Origin: CAYFJO01 sp964343305
GTDB lineage: Bacteria; Planctomycetota; Planctomycetia; Pirellulales; Pirellulaceae
Assembly (NCBI GenBank): GCA_964343305.1
Contig: CAYFJO010000007.1
Coordinates: forward strand, 5,535 to 69,534
Reading direction: 5' to 3'
DNA length: 64,000 bases
The notes below the pieces were generated by a model. It saw only the letters and a program-made list of their open reading frames with translations. It did not search any database and was not told where the DNA came from. The translations under genes were made by a program, and so were the position numbers. Shown piece after piece: positions 26,024-33,861 of this stretch (positions are counted from its first letter, which is position 1; every line of letters starts with the position of its first letter).

Positions 26024-27403
26024 TTAGACTTTGATCTGAAATCCCTTGCGTTGCTCGCGGCTTACCCAATTATTGGCGTCGTCGTCGCCGACGATTTGTT
26101 CTTGCTTGGGATCCCACTTGAGCGTGCGGTCGAGGCGGATGGCGATGTTGGCCAAGTGGCAGGTGGTCATCGCGCGGTGGTGCGAGTAAACGTCCGAGAT
26201 CGGGTCTTCGCGCGACACCAGGCAGTCGAAGAAGTTCTTCATGTGCGCGTTGCCGCCGCCGGGCTCTTTGCCGTTGTAGATCTCTTTCAGAATGCCTTCG
26301 GGCAGCGGGTTGACCTTCAACTGGTCGGCCGCAGTGCCTTCCAGTTTGCCGCGGCTGCAGCGGAATTCGCCCTTGGTGCCTTCGAAGATGATACCGTTGC
26401 CGTACTTCAATTCCGGTGCATTTTCCCGAATGAACATTTCCACGCCGTTGGCAAAAGTGCACTTGATATTGAAATTCGTGGCACAGTTGTACTGGCTGTC
26501 GTCCAGCGGCATGCCGTTCTTGTATTCGACCGGATGCTTGGCCATGATCGGTTCGACCGACACCGGACCTTGGCCGTCGCCGTTTTGGCCAATCGCCCAT
26601 TGAGCGATGTCGACATGGTGGGCACCCCAGTCAGTCATCTTGCCGCCAGAGTACTCGTACCACCAACGGAATTCATAATGGCATCGCGATTTGCCCCAGC
26701 GTCCGCCTTCGGCGAAGCGATAGTCGGTCAGCGGCGCTTGTCCGAGCCACATGTTCCAGTTCAAGTGGGACGGCGGATCAACGATCGGCAGCGGGCCGCT
26801 GGTCGGAGCACCACCAATAACGCACGTCACTTTTTTCACCTCGCCAATACGGCCGTCTCGAACCAATGCGATGGCGTTCAAAAACCGCAGGCCCATTTCG
26901 CTACGCTGTTGCGTGCCAACTTGGAACACGCGACCGGTCTCTTTACAGACTTTGGCGATCTGTTTGCCTTCTTCGATCGTCAGCGTCAGCGGCTTCTCGC
27001 AGTAGACGTCCTTGCCGGCCTGCATCGCTTCGATGGCAATCTTGGAATGCCAGTGATCGGGCGTCACAATCGTCACGACTTCGACGTCTTTGCGATCGAG
27101 GATGTCGCGATAGTCTTCGTAGACGTCTGGCTCTTTGCCTTGTGCTTTCTTGACCCGATTGGCACCGTTCGATGCGTGCGTTTGGTCGACATCGCAAACG
27201 GCGACGCAGTCCGAAAACTTCATGGCATTCGGTCCGACGGCTCCCCAGCGGCTGCCCGTGCCGATGCATCCCAGCACCGGGCGATCGTTCTTCTCTTCTT
27301 GTCCAAAGACGTTGTGACCTGTGATCACATAAGGTGCCGACAATGCGGCCGCGCCTGCGGCTGTTGTCTTGAGGAAGTTACGACGGGTTTGCTTGTTGCT
27401 CAT
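26024..27403 (-). CDS. Tat-exported Gfo/Idh/MocA-family oxidoreductase
   Basis: The ATG at 27403 begins MSNKQTRRNFLKTTAAGAAA, a twin-arginine signal, and gives 459 residues; an upstream in-frame codon adds 15 residues without a signal function. The Rossmann motif is GCIGTGSRWGAVG and the catalytic block is EKPLTLTIEEGKQIAKVC. The C-terminal half (WWYEYSGGKMTDWGAHHVDIAQWA, SHHRAMTTCHLANIAIRLDR) is nearly the same as in the protein at 21892; the pair arose by duplication. Export implies a periplasmic sugar or cyclitol oxidoreductase with bound NAD(P). A strong terminator follows. Confidence 0.93.
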   Translation of the reverse strand: MSNKQTRRNFLKTTAAGAAALSAPYVITGHNVFGQEEKNDRPVLGCIGTGSRWGAVGPNAMKFSDCVAVCDVDQTHASNGANRVKKAQGKEPDVYEDYRDILDRKDVEVVTIVTPDHWHSKIAIEAMQAGKDVYCEKPLTLTIEEGKQIAKVCKETGRVFQVGTQQRSEMGLRFLNAIALVRDGRIGEVKKVTCVIGGAPTSGPLPIVDPPSHLNWNMWLGQAPLTDYRFAEGGRWGKSRCHYEFRWWYEYSGGKMTDWGAHHVDIAQWAIGQNGDGQGPVSVEPIMAKHPVEYKNGMPLDDSQYNCATNFNIKCTFANGVEMFIRENAPELKYGNGIIFEGTKGEFRCSRGKLEGTAADQLKVNPLPEGILKEIYNGKEPGGGNAHMKNFFDCLVSREDPISDVYSHHRAMTTCHLANIAIRLDRTLKWDPKQEQIVGDDDANNWVSREQRKGFQIKV

Positions 27404-27436
27404 ATGCTTCGTCCCAGGGTTGGAAGGTAGATGATT

Positions 27437-27505
27437 GTTTAACGGCAAGCCGAAGGCGACTGCGTGGATGTGCGAGACGCAGTCGCCTTCGGCTTGCCGT
27501 TAAAC
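27437..27505. repeat. Perfect 29-bp inverted repeat
   Basis: The arms 27437-27465 and 27477-27505 are exact reverse complements over 29 bases (left begins GTTTAACGGCAAGCC) with an 11-base loop. It lies upstream of the Tat oxidoreductase start and downstream of the gene at 27572, and would form a very stable hairpin in either transcript. Confidence 0.95.
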
Positions 27506-27571
27506 AAATTGATTGGCTACGACAATGCACTCAGTTTAACGAGCGAGGAAACGAAATTCCATCATCCGCAG

Positions 27572-28114
27572 CTAATTTTCGACGACTTTAAATTCAACCA
27601 CTTCCCACGAAACTTCAAAGTTGGCACCCCATTGGACTCGCCGATATCGCCGGGGGATGCCGTATTTCTGGTCGAACGTGCCCCACAGCGTGAGTCGCGG
27701 CGTATGGGGTTTTGCTTTCCCAGTCTCTGCAAGCCGTATATTTTCTACATCGGCTTCGATCGTGCCAAACATACCAGGGACGCTCCAAGTATCGAACGCA
27801 CGCCGGCGGGTCATCTCATGATCGTCAAGCGTGTACCGCACAACCTCGCCGTCGCGCACTTCGACGCGGTGCCGTTCGACGCGGTGCTTCTTCAACATCA
27901 CCTCAATGTCGTAACTCGGTGGGCCTTCGGCGTCCCATCGCATGGATGATTGGAGCAACGTGTCGGCCGTAACGCTCGGCATCGTCTCGCGGTTCATCAG
28001 CGTCAACACAATCGTGACCACAACAATCGCAAACAACGCTCCGGCGATCGCCACACCGATCAACGACAACCGCCGCCGCGCCGTTTCTCGCCGGTTTTCG
28101 CTGGAGTCGCTCAC
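27572..28114 (-). CDS. Single-pass membrane-anchored protein, unknown (DUF6174-like pattern)
   Basis: The start is GTG at 28114 (MSDSSENRRETARRR); no ATG precedes the membrane helix. A single helix (residues about 18-40, LIGVAIAGALFAIVVVTIVL) with a positively charged cytoplasmic side anchors a soluble domain of about 140 residues on the outside. The pattern SMRWDAEGPPSYDIEVMLKK, VEVRDGEVVRYTLDDHE, then GTFDQKYGIPRRYRRVQW recalls DUF6174-type small domains in which a 'W..hGIxSYxF' start is followed by 'V.V.dGkv' and 'GyP....'. That likeness is from memory. Function is unknown. It is divergent from pyruvate kinase. Confidence 0.7.
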   Translation of the reverse strand: MSDSSENRRETARRRLSLIGVAIAGALFAIVVVTIVLTLMNRETMPSVTADTLLQSSMRWDAEGPPSYDIEVMLKKHRVERHRVEVRDGEVVRYTLDDHEMTRRRAFDTWSVPGMFGTIEADVENIRLAETGKAKPHTPRLTLWGTFDQKYGIPRRYRRVQWGANFEVSWEVVEFKVVEN

Positions 28115-28163
28115 GTTGTCTTTACTTCCGCGATACGCTTGACGTAGAACTTAGAACTATTGA

Positions 28164-28343
28164 AACCCGAAGCACAAGCGAGGGACGGGTGAGCAAAGCA
28201 CCAAATCACAAACGACAAATAACAAACAGATCGCAAATTACAAGAATCAAAATTCAAACACATTTTTTAAAATTTGAGACTTGGAGCTCGTTTGTAATTC
28301 GTTTTTCGGGATTTAGAACGCTCCTTCGCTGACGCGTCGGGTT
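28164..28343. repeat. Imperfect inverted pair of a dispersed repeat flanking AT-rich DNA
   Basis: AACCCGAAGCACAAGCGAGG (from 28164, plus strand) faces a reverse-complement relative ending at 28343 (minus strand AACCCGACGCGTCAGCGAAG). The roughly 130 bases between them are AT-rich and probably hold the pyruvate kinase promoter. The right-hand copy is related to 10034-10050. The layout resembles a small non-autonomous mobile element. Confidence 0.55.
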
Positions 28344-28396
28344 ACGATCACTTCAATTCTCCAGCCCGCAAAGGCCAACGTCAACGACGTGCGACA

Positions 28397-29839
28397 ATGA
28401 TGACCTCTCCATCTCAGCAGCCGATCGAAACCCGAACCAAAATCGTCGCCACGATTGGGCCATCGTGCCGCACCGTCGACCAACTTGTCGAACTGGTTAT
28501 GGCCGGCGTCGATGTTTTTCGCATCAACGCTGCGCATGGCACGCAAGATGACCATGACGCGGCGGTTGCGGCAATCCGGCAGGCGAGTCAGAACACCGGA
28601 CGGCCGATCGCAACACTGGTCGATCTGAGCGGCCCGAAGATCCGGCTGGGCGAGTTGTTCGAAGATCCGACTCGTTGCCATTTTGGAGCGACCTATCGGT
28701 TCGTTCGCGGCGACACATCCGGTGCGGCAACCGATCTGACGAGCAATTACGAGCGCTTGATCGACGAGTTGGCGGTGGGAAATCGAATCATGCTGGCCGA
28801 CGGCACGGTTGGCATGGTCGTGACAAAAAAGACAAGTGATTTTGCTGAGTGCCAAGTCACGGCGGCTGGGACGATTCGCAGCCGCCAGGGAATCAATTTG
28901 CCCGGTGCGGTGCTCAGTGTTCCGGCCATGACCGAGCGAGATATCAAGACGGCAAAGTGGGCGGCGAGTGCTGAAGTGGATTTTGTTGGGCTGAGTTTTG
29001 TGCGATCGCCGGATGACGTTGTCGAGTTGAAAAATCTGTTGCGTGCCAATGGTTCGTTGGCACTGGTTGTTGCCAAAATCGAAAAGCCCGAGGCGCTCGA
29101 TCGGCTCGAAGAGATCGTATCCGTATCAAATGTGGTTATGGTGGCTCGGGGTGATTTGGGGGTTGAAATCGACATCGCGGACACACCGGTCGCTCAAAAA
29201 CGAATCATCCAGGTGTGCCAGCGCCATCACAAGCCCGTGATTGTTGCCACCCAGATGCTCGACAGCATGACCCACGCCAGCCAACCGACGCGCGCCGAAG
29301 CGACCGACGTGGCCAATGCCATCCTAGACGGAGCAGACGCCTGCATGTTATCAGGCGAAACCGCGGTCGGTGATCATCCGACGTTGGTCGTCGAAACGAT
29401 GAACCGCATCATGCATTCGACCGAACTACTCTTGCTGGGCACTCCTTCAAGATCGTATCAATCCGACACGCCCATCCACCCCGTCACGTCAGCGATTGTC
29501 CACGGCGCGGCACAGATCGCGCACCACACGAATGCAAAACTCGTCGTCGTCGCGACGCAAACGGGCACCACGGCGCTCGTCAAATCCAAACAGCGAGATT
29601 TCATTCATACGATTGGCGTCAGCAGCGACCCTGCGACGCTCCGCCGCATGTGTCTTTTTTGGGGCATCCGACCAGTCGAAGGTGCTCCCGTTCTGGATCA
29701 CGCCCAATTGTCCGAATTCATCGAAGACTGGGGAATCCGTTCCAAGCTTCTTAGCAAACACGATCGAATTGTCTTTGTTACCGGCAGCCACGTCATGGCT
29801 GGCGTTCACAATATGGTCGTGGTTCACGAGGTTCGATGA
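28397..29839 (+). CDS. pyk: Pyruvate kinase
   Basis: The enzyme converts phosphoenolpyruvate and ADP to pyruvate and ATP in the last step of glycolysis. Seen: RTKIVATIGPSC, AGVDVFRINAAHG (normally RxNxSHG; here Ala replaces Ser), DLSGPKIRLGEL, the B-domain (residues about 80-165), VAKIEKPEALDRL with the catalytic Lys and Mg-binding Glu, MVARGDLGVEI, VIVATQMLDSM and ANAILDGADACMLSGETAVG. The C-terminal domain starts near residue 345. Its length of 480 is normal. The substitution NAAHG is worth noting. It overlaps the convergent membrane gene at its 3' end by 16 bases. Confidence 0.96.
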   Translation: MMTSPSQQPIETRTKIVATIGPSCRTVDQLVELVMAGVDVFRINAAHGTQDDHDAAVAAIRQASQNTGRPIATLVDLSGPKIRLGELFEDPTRCHFGATYRFVRGDTSGAATDLTSNYERLIDELAVGNRIMLADGTVGMVVTKKTSDFAECQVTAAGTIRSRQGINLPGAVLSVPAMTERDIKTAKWAASAEVDFVGLSFVRSPDDVVELKNLLRANGSLALVVAKIEKPEALDRLEEIVSVSNVVMVARGDLGVEIDIADTPVAQKRIIQVCQRHHKPVIVATQMLDSMTHASQPTRAEATDVANAILDGADACMLSGETAVGDHPTLVVETMNRIMHSTELLLLGTPSRSYQSDTPIHPVTSAIVHGAAQIAHHTNAKLVVVATQTGTTALVKSKQRDFIHTIGVSSDPATLRRMCLFWGIRPVEGAPVLDHAQLSEFIEDWGIRSKLLSKHDRIVFVTGSHVMAGVHNMVVVHEVR

Positions 29840-30165
29840 CGAAAACGTGTCGGCGGCGTGTAATCGTCGTCCGTGAGTTCTCTGGGCGAAGGTTTGGGTT
29901 GAGGGAGGATCGTGCCGTCTTCGGCGATGGGACAATTGCCATTGTCGCGCAATTGTGTACCGAGCGCATTTCCCGAAACATGGGCGAAGATGGCCAGAAC
30001 AAACAGGATCAACGCAAACGCAGCGTAGGGTCCAGCGCTGCCGAGTACAGCAAATATCGCACATAGAATCGCGATCACCCAAAACAGCGATGACAACCGC
30101 AACTGGGGAGGCGCCAAAGTTGGCCGACGGTCATCGGCATGTTTGTCGATTTGATCGGTGGACAT
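29824..30165 (-). CDS. Small membrane protein, unknown
   Basis: The ATG at 30165 gives 113 residues (MSTDQIDKHADDRRP). Two closely spaced hydrophobic segments (SSLFWVIAILCAIFAVLGSA and AAFALILFVLAIFAHVSG) form a helical hairpin, and the C-terminal 45 residues are polar and Pro/Asp-rich. The N-terminal part QLRLSSLFWVIAILCAIFAV matches a motif common in small planctomycete membrane proteins. No function is known. It ends inside the last 16 bases of pyk on the other strand. A possible upstream frame ends in TGATG with this start. Confidence 0.65.
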   Translation of the reverse strand: MSTDQIDKHADDRRPTLAPPQLRLSSLFWVIAILCAIFAVLGSAGPYAAFALILFVLAIFAHVSGNALGTQLRDNGNCPIAEDGTILPQPKPSPRELTDDDYTPPTRFRHRTS

Positions 30166-30419
30166 CACACACCAATTCTAACCTCGTGCGCAACTTGACG
30201 AAATATCTGCACGACCGGCCAAAACAGAACGAGTGGAATGCGCAGACAAATCGGCACAGCCGTAAGTCGAACATTAGGTGTGGTTGGTACAGTCGTTGAG
30301 ATCCGAACCCGGCATTCCACACAATTGGCCAGCGGTCCGAATGTAGCTGGACGACCAATTTTGAGGATGCCGAGAATAGATCTGAATGGAACTAAATTCG
30401 GCGGTATAACACCTCTCAC
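30165..30419 (-). CDS. Possible small hydrophobic protein
   Basis: A frame of 84 residues ends in a TGA that shares one base with the ATG of the next gene (TGATG), a coupling pattern. The C-terminal half is hydrophobic (ICLRIPLVLFWPVVQIFRQV). The N-terminus lacks recognisable features and the frame lies on the AT-richer spacer upstream of a divergent TolC-like gene, so it may be chance. The coupling is the only positive evidence. Confidence 0.25.
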   Translation of the reverse strand: MRGVIPPNLVPFRSILGILKIGRPATFGPLANCVECRVRISTTVPTTPNVRLTAVPICLRIPLVLFWPVVQIFRQVAHEVRIGV

Positions 30420-30431
30420 GTTTATTGGGCG

Positions 30432-31844
30432 ATGGCAAGAATTCGCGTGACCTATTTGATTGTGCTGGGAACAATTCTATCGTCTGGTTGCGCGCAGACC
30501 ATGACCTCAACCAAGAACGTACGGCGATCGCACACGTTCTCTGCTCATCAGCGTAATCAAGGCAATGAGGCGGCGGCCGTAGCCAAATCGAAAGCGACGC
30601 ACACGGTCAAACAAACGTCGTATGAGCCAAAAGACCCGGAAGAACTGCCTTCCGTCGTCCAAGTTGTCCGTGGCCCGGATGAACATCTGGCGTGTCTGGA
30701 ACAAGCAGCCATCGCCAACAACCCCACTTTGGCCGAAGCACACGCTAAGGTTCGCGCGGCTCGTGGCCGTTGGGTTCAAGTGGGTTTGCCAGCGAACCCG
30801 GTCGTCGGCTATTCCGGCCAGCAATTGGGAAGTGGCGGCACGGCCGAACAACACGGCTTGCTCATTGGCCAGGAGTTGATCCACCATCAAAAGCGTTCGT
30901 TGAATCGAGCCGTTGCCGATCGCGAATTCCGCAGCGCACAACAGCAGTGGGCTGCTCAACATCAACGTGTGCTGACCGATGTCCGAATCGCTTACTACAC
31001 GTTGCTTGCCGCTCAGCAGCAGGTGGATCTGGCGACCGAGATTGCGGAGATTTCCAAGAAAGCGGCGAAGATAACGGGGGACTTATTCGACTCAGGCGAT
31101 GTCGCGAAGTCCGCTAAAATGCAATCGCGCGTGGATGCGGAAACGGCTCAGATCCGGATGGAAAACAGCCACAACGAACAACGCGCGGCTTGGCGAAACC
31201 TGATGGCGGTGGTTGGCACGCCCGATCAACCGTTGCAACGAATTGCCGCCCAGCTTAGCAATCAAGTGCCTGATTTGACGTGGCTAGACGTTCGCGACCG
31301 GCTCTGGTGCCACAGTCCAGAGATGGCGACCGCGTTGATCGAAATGGAACGTGCCCGGCGTGCCGTGGATCGTGCACGAGTTGAAAAGCGACCGAATGTT
31401 GAATTGGAAGGGGTTCTGCAGGTAGACCACTCAACCAACAGCATCAACACCAACGTGCTCGCGAAAATTCCGCTGCCCGTTTTCGATCGAAATCAAGGTG
31501 GAGTTCGCGAGGCCACGGCCCAGTTACGGGCTGCCAAGGCGGCCATCGAGTGTGTGGAACTTCGCTTGCAACAGCGACTGTCCGAGGTCTTTCAACGCTA
31601 CCAAAACGCTCGCAACCAAGTCGAACGATTTACGCGAGCTGAAGGAATTCTCGAATCGACGGAAGCGGCTCTGGCCAGCGTCAACGCGCTCTATGCCTCA
31701 AGTGATGTCAGCTTTCTGGAGCAACAAGCGGCGCAGCGCGCCTATATCCAAACGAATCTGACGTACATCGCGGCGCTGCGCGAATTGTGGACCGCCGTGG
31801 CGGAAATGGACGGCCTGCTGTTGCGCGACAGCCTTGAGAAATGA
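30432..31844 (+). CDS. TolC/OEP-family outer-membrane efflux lipoprotein
   Basis: This 470-residue protein has a lipoprotein signal (IVLGTILSSGC) followed by a polar linker to about residue 70. Two OEP repeats follow, each with long coiled helices: CLEQAAIANNPTLAEAHAKV, YYTLLAAQQQVDLATEIAEI, LFDSGDVAKSAKMQSRVDAE, then SPEMATALIEMERARRAV, KIPLPVFDRNQGGVREA and NALYASSDVSFLEQQAAQRAY. Such proteins form the outer-membrane tunnel of RND/MFP tripartite pumps; the CusC/CzcC group has this kind of lipoprotein start. No pump or adaptor gene is adjacent, so the partners must be elsewhere. Confidence 0.88.
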   Translation: MARIRVTYLIVLGTILSSGCAQTMTSTKNVRRSHTFSAHQRNQGNEAAAVAKSKATHTVKQTSYEPKDPEELPSVVQVVRGPDEHLACLEQAAIANNPTLAEAHAKVRAARGRWVQVGLPANPVVGYSGQQLGSGGTAEQHGLLIGQELIHHQKRSLNRAVADREFRSAQQQWAAQHQRVLTDVRIAYYTLLAAQQQVDLATEIAEISKKAAKITGDLFDSGDVAKSAKMQSRVDAETAQIRMENSHNEQRAAWRNLMAVVGTPDQPLQRIAAQLSNQVPDLTWLDVRDRLWCHSPEMATALIEMERARRAVDRARVEKRPNVELEGVLQVDHSTNSINTNVLAKIPLPVFDRNQGGVREATAQLRAAKAAIECVELRLQQRLSEVFQRYQNARNQVERFTRAEGILESTEAALASVNALYASSDVSFLEQQAAQRAYIQTNLTYIAALRELWTAVAEMDGLLLRDSLEK

Positions 31845-31894
31845 GAGCGAACGTCCATTGCTGCGTCGCGTAAGGTCATGATACAACCTTATGG

Positions 31895-32932
31895 ATGGAC
31901 GCCGCCTCGAAGACCAACGACCTTTCCTTGGGAGATTCTCCTCGCGACGAATCCATGCCGTCGTCAGCGAAGAAGATGGGTGGCGAAACGAATCCTGAAG
32001 CGATCGAGCCCTTGCCCGACAAGCCGTTTCGCACGGGTGTGGTGTCGTTCTTGTTCGACCCGGAATCGGGTTTGCGATGGCTGTTTCTTTGTGTGACGGG
32101 CTACGTAATACAAGTGCTGGTCATCTATACACTGCACTTCAGCTCGAGCGATTCTGCCGGGCAGATTGCCGCCGTTTTGCTAATCATGCTGCTCAGCACT
32201 GTGGGCATTTCCTTTGTTGTGCTCGCTTCGGCGTGCTTTCTGGCCATCGTTGAGGATACGGCCAATGGTTTGAAGAAAGTCGAGAACTGGCCGGACGTCA
32301 ACTTCACCGAATGGGCGCTCGACTCGTTCTATGTCATCAACGCGTCATTCATGTCGTTTATGCCCGGCTGTTTGTTTGGTCAGGTATTCGTGTGCCTGGG
32401 ATTGGGGATGGAGAGCGCACTGGTGACGGGCGCAGCGTCGATGTTCGTTTTCTTTCCGCCTGTGCTGCTCGCGAGTGTTCAGTATGGCTCGTCGTTCTAT
32501 CCAGGCGCGTCGAACGTTTGGTATAGCATGCGCGGACAATGGAAGTCTTGGAAACAATTCTATTGGATGGCGATGGTTTTGGGCGCGGGCTGTTTTTTGG
32601 CTCACCTGTTAAGTTGGACGGGGTGGATGATTCTGGGCACGATCGGTTCCGTTGTAATTGTCACATTGACGATGATCTATTTCCGATTGCTCGGTCGGTT
32701 GTCGCGCATTATTGACGAAAAAGACGTTCACAAGAAAACGGATTTGGAAGACGCCACCGCGCGTGAAGAAGACGAAGATGCTGCCCAATCGAACGAAGCG
32801 GCGAAAACGCCGGACGAGGAGTCACGTGTCGCGTCGTCAACAGCGAAGGCTCGGCAAACGGCCCCACCGCGTAGTGATCTGGATCTGAACAGCAAAGAAT
32901 GGGACGCCAACACATGGTCCGACTTGCCTTGA
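31895..32932 (+). CDS. Multi-pass membrane protein, unknown
   Basis: The 345-residue product has a polar N-terminal 45 residues, about five to six membrane helices between residues 60 and 270 (LFLCVTGYVIQVLVIYTLHF, AAVLLIMLLSTVGISFVVLA, FMPGCLFGQVFVCLGLG, MFVFFPPVLLASVQYG, WMILGTIGSVVIVTLTMIYF), and a charged, disordered cytoplasmic tail of about 75 residues ending in DANTWSDLP. The segment WALDSFYVINASFMSFMPG lies in a loop. I recognise no family by name; similar proteins of planctomycetes are hypothetical. Its 3' end overlaps the start of a Gfo/Idh/MocA gene. Confidence 0.8.
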   Translation: MDAASKTNDLSLGDSPRDESMPSSAKKMGGETNPEAIEPLPDKPFRTGVVSFLFDPESGLRWLFLCVTGYVIQVLVIYTLHFSSSDSAGQIAAVLLIMLLSTVGISFVVLASACFLAIVEDTANGLKKVENWPDVNFTEWALDSFYVINASFMSFMPGCLFGQVFVCLGLGMESALVTGAASMFVFFPPVLLASVQYGSSFYPGASNVWYSMRGQWKSWKQFYWMAMVLGAGCFLAHLLSWTGWMILGTIGSVVIVTLTMIYFRLLGRLSRIIDEKDVHKKTDLEDATAREEDEDAAQSNEAAKTPDEESRVASSTAKARQTAPPRSDLDLNSKEWDANTWSDLP

Positions 32933-33843
32933 TTCATGGCGCTGCCCTTGGCGGCGATCTGGCCAGCGTTCAAAACCGTTTAACTGGCGGACAAATCGTC
33001 GCTGTGGTCGACGACGATGTGCCACGAGCAAACTCGATGGCGGAATCCATTGATGCAACGCTCGCGGTCGATTCCGTGGACCAACTTCTTCAAGAAAACC
33101 ACGACGCCTTCGACGGGGCGTGCCTGATGCAGTCGAACGCTGGAATCGCACGTCAAATCATTCAGGCTGGTAAACATTTACTTGTGCAGTCGCCCATCGC
33201 GCCGTCCACGGGTGAAGCTGATCAATTGATCTCCGCCTGCAACGACCAAGTCTGCTTGATGGTTGGTCAAGACGCTCGATTCGATCCGTCGATCCAAGTT
33301 GTCCGGCAAAGCATCGACGCCGGACAAATCGGTGAACCGGGACTACTGCGAATTCATCATTGGGACGGCACCTCGTCGCCAAGGTGTGACACACTGGAGC
33401 GCATCATTCGAGAGATCGATCTAGCGAATTGGATGTTCGGTCATCTGCCGAACTACGTTTATACGATCGGACGCCGCGAGAGCAATGGCCGGCCGGAATA
33501 CATTCAAGTCCACCTTGGCTACGGTGAAGGAATGGCACTGATCGACTACGCAACCTTGCCCACGGGCAACGCGGACTATTATTCGCTGTCCGTGATCGGG
33601 TCGACCGGCGCGGCCTACAAAGACGATCACCACAATATGCAGTTGCTCTATCGTGGCGATCATCCGACGGCGATCAAAACCGATATCGGCCAGGCGAATG
33701 TTTTGGCGCAGCTTCAAGAATTCATCGACTCGATCAACGAGCGACGCGACCCGGCCTCGACCGCGAAAGACGGTCGTGCCGCGATCCAAGTGGCCGAGGC
33801 GACGATCGAATCCATGCAGACCGGTCAAGTGGTGACGTTGTAA
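32914..33843 (+). CDS. Gfo/Idh/MocA-like protein without the EKP motif
   Basis: I chose the ATG at 32914 (MVRLALIHG), 19 nt inside the end of the preceding gene; an ATG at 32899 is also open. The 309-residue protein has a Rossmann-like start (LALIHGAALGGDLASV, IVAVVDDD) whose Gly-rich loop is degenerate, and where the family has EKP it reads LVQSPIAPST, so the Lys needed for hydride transfer is missing. The C-terminal domain (REIDLANWMFGHLPNYVYTI, EFIDSINERRDPASTAKDG) is normal. It may be a non-catalytic partner of the next gene, which follows by 18 nt and keeps a DKP motif. Cytoplasmic. Confidence 0.8.
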   Translation: MVRLALIHGAALGGDLASVQNRLTGGQIVAVVDDDVPRANSMAESIDATLAVDSVDQLLQENHDAFDGACLMQSNAGIARQIIQAGKHLLVQSPIAPSTGEADQLISACNDQVCLMVGQDARFDPSIQVVRQSIDAGQIGEPGLLRIHHWDGTSSPRCDTLERIIREIDLANWMFGHLPNYVYTIGRRESNGRPEYIQVHLGYGEGMALIDYATLPTGNADYYSLSVIGSTGAAYKDDHHNMQLLYRGDHPTAIKTDIGQANVLAQLQEFIDSINERRDPASTAKDGRAAIQVAEATIESMQTGQVVTL

Positions 33844-33861
33844 AGTGGATAAACCATAAGC

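Noticed and set aside
26051..27430. A 459-residue open frame on the plus strand
   Set aside because: It is the exact antisense of the Tat-exported Gfo/Idh/MocA gene, with no motifs; high GC creates such shadows. The same applies to 21919-23286.
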